Assembly: GCF_025802015.1 (NCBI RefSeq)
Contig: NZ_JAOYFC010000001.1
Span: forward strand, 1,426,001-1,490,000
Direction: 5' to 3'
Length of the DNA stretch: 64,000 bases
From: Falsihalocynthiibacter halioticoli
Lineage (GTDB): Bacteria; Pseudomonadota; Alphaproteobacteria; Rhodobacterales; Rhodobacteraceae
The notes beneath the pieces were generated by a model. It was not told the DNA's origin. It made no database searches and was given only the letters and a program-made list of their open reading frames with translations. Positions 43,660 to 51,759 of this stretch are shown here, one piece after another (the stretch's first letter is position 1; every line of letters starts with the position of its first letter). A program made the translations under genes and the position numbers.

Positions 43660-44993
43660 CCGGCGTTGAAATTGCGCTCATCGGCTTTGCGCTCATGCTG
43701 ATTGCGATTTTTTTGCGGGTGCCGATTGCCGTGGCTATGGGGATCACGGGATTTGTAGGCATCTGGGTCATGCGCGGAAGTGCAGCTGCGCCGCTTAGCC
43801 AATTGAAAACACTGGGGTTTGATACATTCTCCAGCTACTCGCTTTCTATCGTTCCCATGTTCCTTTTGATGGGGCAATTCGCAACCAAATCCGGCATGAG
43901 CCGCGCCTTGTTTCAGGCCGCAGCGGATTGGCTTGGGCATCGGCGCGGCGGTATTGCTATGGCAACCGTCGGGGCCTGTGCAGGGTTCGGTGCAATATGC
44001 GGAAGTTCACTCGCAACCGCCAGTACCATGGGGCAGGTGGCCTTGCCCGAGATGCGGCGCGCCGGATACTCTGATCGCCTTGCAACCGGTGTATTGGCGG
44101 CGGGCGGCACACTTGGCATTCTAATCCCGCCCTCGGTGATCCTTGTGATCTATGCGATCCTGGCCGAACAAAACATCGCCAAGATGTTTAGCGCCGCAAT
44201 CGTTCCCGGTATTCTGGCGGCACTCGGCTATATGATAACGGTGCGCGTCATGGCGGGGTTTGATCCGGCCCATGTTGAATACGAGCGCGCGCCAATATCC
44301 GCACGCTTGCGCTCGCTCGTTGGGATTTGGCCTGTCATCGCCATTTTTGCCCTAGTGATGGGCGGCATTGCGGCGGATTGGAACTGGAGCAAGGAGGGGG
44401 TGCAGGCACTATTTACGCCAACCGAAGGCGCGGCCGTGGGGATGATCTTGACGGGTCTCTATGGAGCACTTCGCGGCGATCTGACCCGCGCTGGATTTGT
44501 CGATAGCTTGCTCGAAGCGGCCTCTGCTACTGCGATGATCTTCCTGATTTTGCTGGGCGCACAACTTTTCAACTCTTTCCTCGCCTTTACCCAAGCGCCA
44601 CAAATGCTGGCACAATGGATTGCAGCAAACAGCGTCGCGCCTCTTGCGGTTCTTTTGGCGATGTTATTGTTCTACCTCATATTTGGCTGCGTCATGGACT
44701 CGCTGTCTATGATCCTGCTGACGATCCCGATATTCTTCCCGATCATCGAAACACTCGATTTCGGCCTCGGCGCAGAGGGAACCGCGATCTGGTTCGGTAT
44801 CCTTGCGCTTATCACTGTCGAGGTCGGACTAATTACGCCGCCAGTTGGGTTGAACCTGTTTATTATCAACGGACTGTCGAAGGATACTGCCATCGGCGAA
44901 ACCTACCGCGGCGTGCTTCCCTTTATCGCAACAGATATCCTGCGTGTGGCACTGATCTTGCTCGTTCCCAGCCTTGCACTGTGGTTGGTTTAA
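43656..44993 (+). CDS. TRAP transporter large permease (DctM-type)
   Basis: The 445-residue product has about 12 hydrophobic helices and matches the DctM/ion-transporter superfamily: FVGIWVMRG near residue 33, GFGAICGSSLATASTMGQVALPEMRRAGYSDRLATGVLAAGGTLGILIPPSVILVIYAI near 110-165, and ITVEVGLITPPVGLNLFIINGLS near 385. It is driven by a sodium gradient and works with the DctQ-type subunit. Substrates are usually carboxylic or amino acids, but the missing binding protein prevents prediction. tRNA-Leu follows 91 bases later. Confidence 0.92.
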   Translation: MTGVEIALIGFALMLIAIFLRVPIAVAMGITGFVGIWVMRGSAAAPLSQLKTLGFDTFSSYSLSIVPMFLLMGQFATKSGMSRALFQAAADWLGHRRGGIAMATVGACAGFGAICGSSLATASTMGQVALPEMRRAGYSDRLATGVLAAGGTLGILIPPSVILVIYAILAEQNIAKMFSAAIVPGILAALGYMITVRVMAGFDPAHVEYERAPISARLRSLVGIWPVIAIFALVMGGIAADWNWSKEGVQALFTPTEGAAVGMILTGLYGALRGDLTRAGFVDSLLEAASATAMIFLILLGAQLFNSFLAFTQAPQMLAQWIAANSVAPLAVLLAMLLFYLIFGCVMDSLSMILLTIPIFFPIIETLDFGLGAEGTAIWFGILALITVEVGLITPPVGLNLFIINGLSKDTAIGETYRGVLPFIATDILRVALILLVPSLALWLV

Positions 44994-45084
44994 GGCCCAT
45001 CGGGCACCCAAGAAAAGAAAATTCCATCATTTTGCGTTTTTGACCTTTTCCCCGCCAAAATCTCGCGCTACATCCCTTTCCGTG

Positions 45085-45170
45085 GCCCGAGTGGCGGAAT
45101 GGTAGACGCAGGGGATTCAAAATCCCCCGCCTTCACGGGCGTGAGAGTTCGAGTCTCTCCTCGGGCACCA
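45085..45170 (+). tRNA. tRNA-Leu (anticodon CAA)
   Basis: Acceptor GCCCGAG pairs with CTCGGGC. The anticodon stem GGGGA/TCCCC encloses the loop TTCAAAA with anticodon CAA. A class II long variable arm (about CGCCTTCACGGGCG) and the T loop GTTCGAGTC are present. CCA is encoded at 45168-45170. The gene stands alone on the plus strand. Confidence 0.97.
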
Positions 45171-45213
45171 CAATCAGATATCAAACTTGACGGTTGAGTA
45201 GGTTGGGTCGGCT

Positions 45214-45846
45214 TTACGCCAACCCAGGCAATACCGCTTTCAGGCCGTCCACGATCATCTCCACCGCAATTGCCAAGAGGATCATACCCATAAGCCGTGT
45301 CATGATAACACGCATGGTGCTGGTCAGTGCTTTGCCAAAGAACGATGCGAAGTAGAGAACTATAAACAGCATCAAAAGGATAACGCCAACGACTCCGGCC
45401 AACGTCAGCAATTCAATGCGGTCTGTGGTGTTGCCGGCATAGATGATCAGCGTCGCAATGGTGCCGGGGCCGACGATGATAGGGAATGTGGTGGGATAGA
45501 ACGCAAGTCCTGACAAGTCTGTCTGCTGTTGCTTTTCCTCTCCGGTCCCGTGATGAGAGGCAATATTCCCGCCGTTCAGCATCGTCCATGCGATATGAGC
45601 AAGGACAGCACCACCAGCAATTCGAAACTGATCTACGTTAATGCCGAAAAATCCGATGATTTGTTGGCCCATAACCAAGATCACACCGCACATAATGGCG
45701 GAAAAAAGCGTAATCTTCACCGCCAGTGTACGTTGCTGCGCCACCGAGAGGTCAGACGTAAGCGCCATGAATATTGGCAAGTTCACAAATGGGTTCATGA
45801 TCGCGAAGAACGCGCCGAAAGCTTTGATGAGTTCGCTATGATCCAC
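45214..45846 (-). CDS. MarC-family membrane protein
   Basis: This 210-residue inner-membrane protein has six predicted helices and the MarC/UPF0056 features: FFAIMNPFVNLPIFMALT near residue 13, the FYPTTFPIIVGPGTIATLII segment near 118, and RLMGMILLAIAVEMIVDGLK near 182. The biochemical function of the family is unknown; MarC itself was once thought to be involved in antibiotic resistance, but this was not upheld. It is divergent from modA (about 220 bases between) and convergent with the tRNA gene. Confidence 0.88.
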   Translation of the reverse strand: MDHSELIKAFGAFFAIMNPFVNLPIFMALTSDLSVAQQRTLAVKITLFSAIMCGVILVMGQQIIGFFGINVDQFRIAGGAVLAHIAWTMLNGGNIASHHGTGEEKQQQTDLSGLAFYPTTFPIIVGPGTIATLIIYAGNTTDRIELLTLAGVVGVILLMLFIVLYFASFFGKALTSTMRVIMTRLMGMILLAIAVEMIVDGLKAVLPGLA

Positions 45847-46067
45847 ATTCGCCCCTTTTCACTGCCAACTATTACTTACTGGTAACGGTAAACCAAAGGA
45901 TTTCAATAAGAAACGGTTTGTTGGACTCGCTGCTGCTGTAAGCACATGCGGTCTCACAGCTCCGTGCAGAGAATGTCGTTCTATCTGCTAAACGCTTGCA
46001 TTACGGTTAGGGTCAGGGGCAAAAAGGTACGGTAAAAAATCGCCGCAAACGCAAGGGGTTGGAACGG

Positions 46068-46808
46068 GTGAGAATTTTGACGCGAGCGATCACCTATTGG
46101 GTGCGGCTGTCGGTTTGGGCGGTCGGATTTACGCTTGTTGGCCATGCGGCGATGGCACGCGAAGTCACCTTGGCTGTTGCAAGTAATTTTGTGCCCGCAC
46201 TCGCTGTTCTCGCGCCCACAATCGAAGCAGAGACGGGGGTTAAACTGCGCGTGGTAAATGGCGCAACGGGGAAGCTCTATGCGCAAATTACTCAGGGCGC
46301 ACCCTTTGATCTGTTCCTCGCTGCGGATGCGCTGCATGTGGAGAAATACTTAACAAACAAACCCGACACATTGCACGCGACATATGCAATTGGCCAACTT
46401 GCACGGCTGTCTCGACCAGATGCTCCCGAATTGGCGCAGGCCCGCATTGCTATCGCAGACCCCGCGGTTGCGCCTTATGGTGTCCTCGCCATGGAAGCAC
46501 TTTCAGAAGCAGGTGTTGAAGCGGGTGAACTTGATCTTGTCTTTGGGCCGAATGTCTCTGCTGTTGCGGGGTTTCTGGCCACAGGGAATGTGGATATTGC
46601 CTTTGTTGCCGCGTCGCAGATCAGCGGAATTCAGGGATTTGACGCCGAAATACTTCCAGAGAAAACAATCGCGCAGGATATGCTTCTGATCAACGACACC
46701 CCAGATGCCCGCGCCGTGTTTGACGCACTGCAAAGTGCACGTGTGAGAAATGCATTGCCGCAACTCGGCTATCTCGTGCCTTCTCTTGATAAGGGCGTGG
46801 CCGAATGA
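46068..46808 (+). CDS. modA: molybdate ABC transporter substrate-binding protein
   Basis: ModA binds molybdate or tungstate in the periplasm. The 246-residue protein has a signal peptide (VRLSVWAVGFTLVGHAAMA, cut before REV), then VTLAVASNFVPALAVLAPTIEAETGVKL, NGATGKLYAQITQGAPFDLFLAAD near residue 65, and the C-terminal DARAVFDALQSARVR. A GTG at 46068 is chosen because AAGGGG sits ten bases before it; a TTG at 46059 leaves no room for a ribosome site. It overlaps modB by four bases. No ModE-type operator was recognised in the upstream gap. Confidence 0.93.
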   Translation: MRILTRAITYWVRLSVWAVGFTLVGHAAMAREVTLAVASNFVPALAVLAPTIEAETGVKLRVVNGATGKLYAQITQGAPFDLFLAADALHVEKYLTNKPDTLHATYAIGQLARLSRPDAPELAQARIAIADPAVAPYGVLAMEALSEAGVEAGELDLVFGPNVSAVAGFLATGNVDIAFVAASQISGIQGFDAEILPEKTIAQDMLLINDTPDARAVFDALQSARVRNALPQLGYLVPSLDKGVAE

Positions 46809-47521
46809 CTGGTGCCAGTGATATCGCACAGATCTCTGCGCTTTGGCCGTCGCTTTGGCCTTCGGTTTGGTTATCTTTGCAATTGGCGGCGATCACCACC
46901 GTGATCCTTTTGGCGCTCGGTATACCGCTGGCGTGGTGGCTGACGGTGACGAAGTCACGCCTGCGTCCCGTTGTCGAAACAATAACCGCCTTACCGCTTG
47001 TGGTTCCGCCAACCGTTCTTGGGTTTTACTTCCTCATCCTTTTGTCGCCCAATACGGCAATTGGCGGCTTTTTCCTGCGCCTTACTGGCGAGACACTGAC
47101 CTTTTCATTTACCGGTTTGGTCCTAGCTTCGGTGATATACTCGCTTCCGTTTGCCGTACAACCGCTACACACGGCGTTTCAATCGGTTGGCACTGGATTG
47201 GTTGAGGCGGCGCAAACCATGGGCGCTGGTCGCGTCTCTTTGTTCTGGCGGCTCATTCTGCCGCTCTCACGTCGTGGTGTACTGACAGCTGCGGTTCTGA
47301 CATTCGCGCACACCATCGGCGAGTTCGGTGTTGTCTTAATGGTTGGCGGTAATATTCCAGGCAAAACACGTGTCATCTCGATCGAGATCTTCAATCGTGT
47401 GGAGGTCTTGGATTATTCCGCCGCACATGTGCTCGCGGCTGGACTTCTGGTGTTTTCCTTTGCGGCTTTGCTGGCGATTTATGTCCTAAATGGGCGGGCG
47501 ATGGCGAGGGTGCATGATTGA
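46805..47521 (+). CDS. modB: molybdate ABC transporter permease
   Basis: ModB forms the membrane channel. The 238-residue product has about five helices and the EAA loop with LVEAAQTMGAGRVSLFWRLILPLSRRGVLTAA near residue 135. It also has ETITALPLVVPPTVLGFYFLIL near 58 and HTIGEFGVVLMVGGNIPGKTRVISIEIFNRVE near 178, a molybdate/sulfate-type signature. It overlaps modA by four bases and modC by eight, so the three are one transcript. Confidence 0.95.
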   Translation: MTGASDIAQISALWPSLWPSVWLSLQLAAITTVILLALGIPLAWWLTVTKSRLRPVVETITALPLVVPPTVLGFYFLILLSPNTAIGGFFLRLTGETLTFSFTGLVLASVIYSLPFAVQPLHTAFQSVGTGLVEAAQTMGAGRVSLFWRLILPLSRRGVLTAAVLTFAHTIGEFGVVLMVGGNIPGKTRVISIEIFNRVEVLDYSAAHVLAAGLLVFSFAALLAIYVLNGRAMARVHD

Positions 47522-48536
47522 TTTAGACCTCATCCTGCGGCATCCGAACTTTCAACTCTCGGCACAAGTGTCGCTGCCGGACCGTGGCATTACGGGCCTT
47601 GTGGGGCCGAGCGGGTCTGGCAAGACGAGCCTGTTGCGCAGTATCGCGGGCTTGAACACACCGGAACAAGGCACGATCAGATTTAACGGACAAACGTGGT
47701 TTGACGACACGGGCGTTAACCTTTCGCCACAGAGCCGACCCGTCGCGGTTGTCTTTCAGGATATGCGGTTGTTTCCGCATCTGACGATCGAAGGCAACCT
47801 AACGCAAGCCGCAATATGGGGTAAGGCTCCGCCGCTCACAACAGAGATCATTGATGCCTTGGAGCTTGCGCCGCTGTTGCATCGGTATCCGCAAGCGCTG
47901 TCCGGCGGTGAGGCGCGCCGCGTTGCCCTTGCTCGTGCATTGGCGCAATCTCCCAAATTATTACTTCTTGATGAACCTCTGGCCGGCCTTGATACAGGGC
48001 AAAAGGATCGCATCCTGCCTTATATCGCGCGTGCACTTCATGCGGCCAATCTACCCGCAATTTTCGTGAGCCACGACGCTGAAGAGGTCGCGCGACTTTG
48101 TCCAAAAACAGTCACTCTCGCGCCAGAAACGAGTGATACGCGGTCGTTCACGATCAGCCAACCAGCAGCAAGTGGGCTTCAAATACCCGCACGTGTGCAA
48201 GACACAGATGCGCATTCGGTGACGCTGGCCGTGGGCGATCAAAGGATTACGTCGACTCCGGTTTTACCCTTTGAGCAGGGCGCAGGCGTTACTATTCAGA
48301 CGCTGCCGCAAACTCTGATGTTTGGCGGAGAGAGTTTTGCATCGCCTTTGGATTACGCCAGCCTAAAGGTTTCGGTTCGGGAGGCAGGGGTATTTGCCGA
48401 TGAAACCATGATATTTGAAGCAGGATCGCAAGAGCACGAACAAATCGCTGAATTGGCCAAGCAGGCCGGAGCGAGGGATGGCGTCGGTTGGCTGTATTTT
48501 CGCGTGATTGCTGTATTCGCAGATGATTCTGGTTAA
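47514..48536 (+). CDS. modC: molybdate ABC transporter ATPase
   Basis: ModC powers molybdate import. The 340-residue protein has Walker A VGPSGSGKTSLLR near residue 28, signature LSGGEARRVALARAL near 125, Walker B LLLLDEPLAGLD near 145, and HDAEEVARL. A C-terminal mop/TOBE-like regulatory domain (about 230-340; VQDTDAHSVTLAVGD) probably binds oxyanion and senses load. The ATG at 47514 overlaps modB by eight bases. No terminator was recognised in the 413-base gap that follows. Confidence 0.95.
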   Translation: MIDLDLILRHPNFQLSAQVSLPDRGITGLVGPSGSGKTSLLRSIAGLNTPEQGTIRFNGQTWFDDTGVNLSPQSRPVAVVFQDMRLFPHLTIEGNLTQAAIWGKAPPLTTEIIDALELAPLLHRYPQALSGGEARRVALARALAQSPKLLLLDEPLAGLDTGQKDRILPYIARALHAANLPAIFVSHDAEEVARLCPKTVTLAPETSDTRSFTISQPAASGLQIPARVQDTDAHSVTLAVGDQRITSTPVLPFEQGAGVTIQTLPQTLMFGGESFASPLDYASLKVSVREAGVFADETMIFEAGSQEHEQIAELAKQAGARDGVGWLYFRVIAVFADDSG

Positions 48537-48949
48537 CGCAGAGCTATTCCCGCGCCTTTTCTGAAACTTTTAGACAAAATTGTGACGTTCATTTCCGAAC
48601 TAGAAACAGTCGCCACTCAAAACAATGCGTGAGCTTCTTTAAGACCAGATTTTCTCTGGGTCGGTGCGTGTTGCGCAATGTGAAACAATCACCCGCTTAA
48701 ATAAGCGTAAGTGCCGAAACTTGCGGTCAAACAACCAGTTTCCGAAACAATGACACCGTTTTTTACGTTTCCCGCTATGAATACCGCTTGGTGGAAGCTC
48801 AGGTGCTCACGCCAACGTGCATTTGGCGACAAGGCGTTTGCTGCGAAATTGGAAACAGGCTGCTATAACGTCTCAACGGCAAGTCGTCGTTTGTAATACG
48901 TAAAATTGTCCAGTGTCGGGCACGATGAGTAACGAGTGTTAGGAGAGAG
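48537..48949. other. 413-bp intergenic region with no supported gene
   Basis: This gap between modC and the Hint-domain gene has no frame I can support. It holds a perfect 14-bp palindrome at 48694-48707, two copies of TTCCGAA (one in each half) and several oligo-A/T stretches. A 61-codon frame at 48711-48896 lacks a ribosome site and protein-like composition. The region probably contains the promoter of the Hint gene and the 3' end of the mod transcript. Confidence 0.5.
48694..48707. promoter_or_regulatory. 14-bp palindrome, candidate operator
   Basis: CGCTTA-AA-TAAGCG is a perfect 6-2-6 inverted repeat, 242 bases upstream of the Hint-domain gene. It is symmetrical like a dimeric-repressor site, but no known regulator site matches it. 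Confidence 0.35.
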
Positions 48950-49642
48950 ATGCGACCTGTTGGTTTCCGTCAATCTGAAGGCGTATGCGTTCCGTATCAA
49001 TCACGGGACACTTCCGATGTTGGAACACAGATCGTGCGGCATCTAACGCTAATTCCGATGTGTTTTACCCCTGGTACCTTGATTGCCACACCGCGCGGCG
49101 AAAAGCGGATCGAGACACTGAGCGTTGGCGATAGGATCATCACACGCGACAACGGCCTTCAACAAATTCGTTGGATTGGCACAAACACCATTCCTTGGCA
49201 GCGGCTTGAAGCCGAACAACACCTTCGACCCATTCTGATCCGCGCAGGGGCACTTGGCGATGGGCTACCCGAACAGGATATGCTTGTGAGTCCGAACCAC
49301 CGTGTTTTGGCGTTGGCGGCGCAGGCCGTTATCGAGTTTTCCGAGCCCGAGGTTTTTGTTGCTGCGAAGCATCTTGTGAATCACCGCGGCATCAAGCCTG
49401 TCGATACCCTTGGCACCACCTATATCAACATGATGTTTGACCGCCACGAAGCGGTTCTTAGCAACGGCGTGTGGAGCGAAAGTTTCCAGCTTACAGATAT
49501 GAGTCTGTCAACTGTGGGAAATTCGCAGCGGATTGAACTTGTTGAAATTTTTCCTGAGTTGATACCCTTGGGAAAGGTTGACCCCATGCCAACAGCCCGT
49601 AAAACTATCGACAAACGCGCAGCGCGACTGCTCGCGCGCTGA
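48950..49642 (+). CDS. free-standing Hint-domain protein
   Basis: The 230-residue product contains a Hedgehog/intein (Hint) domain of the Hint_2 type over about residues 37-190. The auto-processing Cys is C38 in MCFTPGTLIATPRGEKRIETLSVGD, and DMLVSPNHRVL supplies block B His (H117). The C-terminal block is MMFDRHEAVLSNGVWSESFQ. An intein-type C-terminal His-Asn is absent, so splicing is not expected, only N-S acyl shift and possible cleavage before C38. The first 37 residues are not a signal peptide. AGGAGAGAG before the ATG is a strong ribosome site. No partner gene is adjacent. Hint_2 proteins are frequent in Roseobacters, with mostly unknown roles. Confidence 0.82.
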   Translation: MRPVGFRQSEGVCVPYQSRDTSDVGTQIVRHLTLIPMCFTPGTLIATPRGEKRIETLSVGDRIITRDNGLQQIRWIGTNTIPWQRLEAEQHLRPILIRAGALGDGLPEQDMLVSPNHRVLALAAQAVIEFSEPEVFVAAKHLVNHRGIKPVDTLGTTYINMMFDRHEAVLSNGVWSESFQLTDMSLSTVGNSQRIELVEIFPELIPLGKVDPMPTARKTIDKRAARLLAR

Positions 49643-49647
49643 AGCGT

Positions 49648-49676
49648 GCCCCGGATCTGCCAATCTGGGGCCTTTT
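49648..49676 (+). terminator. terminator after Hint-domain gene
   Basis: GCCCCGGAT-CTGCCA-ATCTGGGGC (one G-T wobble) followed by CTTTT, five bases after the stop. It ends the Hint gene as a single-gene unit. Confidence 0.8.
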
Positions 49677-49729
49677 AGCTCTCATGAATTGTTGGATGTA
49701 ACTGCGTGTTGGCGCGGTTTTGCAGATCG

Positions 49730-50335
49730 CTATGCGTCTGGATTGGCCTTACGCCATGCGGCCCAATTTTCGGGCGTATCCAAGTCACGGATCGCACGCT
49801 CATCGCAAAGGGGCAGAAGTGCAACGCGGTTTGCCTGTGCCTTGAGAATAGATTTCGCGCCAGTGTCGCCTTCGAGTTTAGACAATACCTTAAAGCACCA
49901 ATTCGGGAGCAAAACCGGATGACCGGGCCTGCCGTCTTCTGTTGCGGCGCGCAGGATGGGTTGGTCGGGGAATGCGGTGAAAGCATTCAGCATCAGCGCC
50001 ATATCTTCGCCGGTGATGTCAGGCATGTCAGGCAAGGCGATGAGCAGAGATTGAATTGACTTTGGCAATTCAGCCTGCGCTACACGAAAGGACGCTGCCA
50101 TTCCCGTTGCGGCGTCTGGGACGGGCAAGGTGACCACGTCTACCCCCTTGAGTGCAGCCATGCGCGGATGATCAAGTGCGGGGACCGTCACAATCACCAA
50201 AGCTCCCGTTGCCTGCGCGCGTTTGACCACGCGGCGCAAGATCGGTTCGCCGAACACAGGCTCGAGGAGCTTGTCGCGATCGCCCATGCGGCGCGAAGCA
50301 CCGGCGGCGGGAATGAGAATGGCGCAGCTTGTCAT
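49730..50335 (-). CDS. MobA/MocA-like molybdopterin nucleotidyltransferase
   Basis: The 201-residue protein belongs to the NTP_transf_3 family. It has the nucleotide-binding motif ILIPAAGASRRMGDRDKLLEPVFGEPI at the N-terminus, the LLIALPDMPDIT metal site near residue 98, and a GRPGHPVLLP motif near 134. This pattern is closest to MocA-type cytidylyltransferases, which add CMP to molybdopterin for xanthine-dehydrogenase-type enzymes; MobA-type guanylyl transfer cannot be excluded. The ATG at 50335 starts the fold; a nine-residue longer form starts at 50362. modABC lies about 1.2 kb away, which supports a molybdenum role. Confidence 0.82.
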   Translation of the reverse strand: MTSCAILIPAAGASRRMGDRDKLLEPVFGEPILRRVVKRAQATGALVIVTVPALDHPRMAALKGVDVVTLPVPDAATGMAASFRVAQAELPKSIQSLLIALPDMPDITGEDMALMLNAFTAFPDQPILRAATEDGRPGHPVLLPNWCFKVLSKLEGDTGAKSILKAQANRVALLPLCDERAIRDLDTPENWAAWRKANPDA

Positions 50336-50371
50336 GCCGCTAAAGTGGCGGCTAACGATCATCTAATCAAC

Positions 50372-50405
50372 AAAAAAGGCCGGACGCGCGTGGCATCCGG
50401 CCTTT
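50372..50405 (-). terminator. terminator of the livGFHM operon
   Basis: AAAGGCCGGA and TCCGGCCTTT form a 10-bp stem around an 11-base loop. On the minus strand it ends in a T run (six T), 23 bases beyond the livM stop. It lies in the gap before the mobA-like start. Confidence 0.9.
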
Positions 50406-50427
50406 AAGTAAGTTTGTAAACTGCGGG

Positions 50428-51759
50428 TTAGTTCTCTGGAACAAGGCCGCGCGGGCTAAACCTCAGCACCAGCAAAAGCACCAGCCCCATGGTAAAGAGA
50501 CGCATATGTGCCGCACTTCCGAGCAGGTGGCTCTTGAGCGCGCCATCTTCCATGCCCGACGTGATGAGTTGCATCAACCAATTGCCAAGTGGCTCGACCT
50601 GCACCCAGAGGAACCAAATCAGGAAACCGCCAATAACGGCGCCATAGTTGTTACCGGAACCGCCTACAATCACCATCACCCAGATCAGAAAGGTAAAGCG
50701 CAGCGGCTGATAGCTTCCTGGCGTAAGCTGGCCATCTAGCGTGGTCATCATCGCGCCTGCAATGCCACAAATCGCAGAGCCAAGAACAAAGATTTGTAGG
50801 TGACGTGCGGTGACATTTTTGCCCATTGCTTCGGCAGCAACTTCATTGTCGCGGATCGCGCGCATCATACGACCCCATGGCGATTTCAACGCCAATTGCG
50901 CCAGCACCAGAAGGATCACGAGCACAATGGTGAAGAGGAACGCATAGGAGAATTTGACGTAAAGCGTAGAGGCCGTTGTGACGTCGATCCCCAGATTTGC
51001 TGCGGTTTCGGCAAAGCCCGGATCGCGTTGCAGATCAACCTCGTAGGCCACAGGGCGCGGGAGGCCGATGACGTTTTTCACGCCACGTGCGAGCCAGTCT
51101 TCATTCTTGAGCATCGCGATGATGATCTCAGAAATCCCGAGTGTAGCAATCGCAAGGTAATCAGAGCGCAGCCCAAGAGCCGTTTTCCCAATCACCCACG
51201 CCGCAGCGGCGGCGAAGAGGCCGCCAACGGGCCAAGCGAGAATAATCGGTAGGTTAAGCCCGCCGATGTTGCCGAATTGCGCGGGGTTAATTGCTTCGAT
51301 CTTGCCAACCGCCGGATCAAACAGGGCACGGTACAGAACGAAGCCAACCACAAGGATTGCAACAACCGTGATGTTGCGCGTGCGGGCTTTGGCTATTTTC
51401 TGAGCGGCAACGATAGCAACGACGATTGTTGCAACGCCCATCAACAGCCCTGAAATCAACTGAATACCGGCAACTTGCCAAGCCTCTTCAACGGGCGGCA
51501 TGGAGACGAGCACGGTGGCCAAACCACCAAGAGCAACAAACCCCATGATCCCGACATTAAACAGGCCGGCAAAGCCCCACTGGAGGTTCACGCCAAGCGC
51601 CATAATCGCAGAGATGAGGCCCATGTTAACAATCACAAGCGCGAGGTTCCAACTCTGGAACATACCTGTGCCAATGATAAGCAGGGCAACAACAGCGGTT
51701 GAAAGCCAAAGGCGCAAAGTGTTTGAACTTGCAGGTGCGTGTGCAGTTGTCTGGCTCAT
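50428..51759 (-). CDS. livM: branched-chain amino-acid ABC permease
   Basis: LivM is one of two membrane permeases of the high-affinity branched-chain amino-acid or related importer. The 443-residue protein has about ten helices. Family segments are LQWGFAGLFNVGIMGFVALGGLATVLVSMPP near residue 58, SDYLAIATLGISEIIIAMLKNEDW near 195, and the cytoplasmic loop SPWGRMMRAIRDNEVAAEAMGKNV near 288. It is longer than E. coli LivM because of an extra N-terminal helix and a loop near residues 130-170. It overlaps livH by four bases and is last in livGFHM, ending at a strong terminator. Confidence 0.93.
   Translation of the reverse strand: MSQTTAHAPASSNTLRLWLSTAVVALLIIGTGMFQSWNLALVIVNMGLISAIMALGVNLQWGFAGLFNVGIMGFVALGGLATVLVSMPPVEEAWQVAGIQLISGLLMGVATIVVAIVAAQKIAKARTRNITVVAILVVGFVLYRALFDPAVGKIEAINPAQFGNIGGLNLPIILAWPVGGLFAAAAAWVIGKTALGLRSDYLAIATLGISEIIIAMLKNEDWLARGVKNVIGLPRPVAYEVDLQRDPGFAETAANLGIDVTTASTLYVKFSYAFLFTIVLVILLVLAQLALKSPWGRMMRAIRDNEVAAEAMGKNVTARHLQIFVLGSAICGIAGAMMTTLDGQLTPGSYQPLRFTFLIWVMVIVGGSGNNYGAVIGGFLIWFLWVQVEPLGNWLMQLITSGMEDGALKSHLLGSAAHMRLFTMGLVLLLVLRFSPRGLVPEN

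Noticed and set aside
45085..45170. tRNA-Leu as an integration site
   Set aside because: No integrase gene and no repeat of the tRNA 3' end within the window.
48711..48896. 61-codon frame upstream of the Hint gene
   Set aside because: No ribosome site, a GTG start inside a regulatory-looking gap, and an atypical composition.
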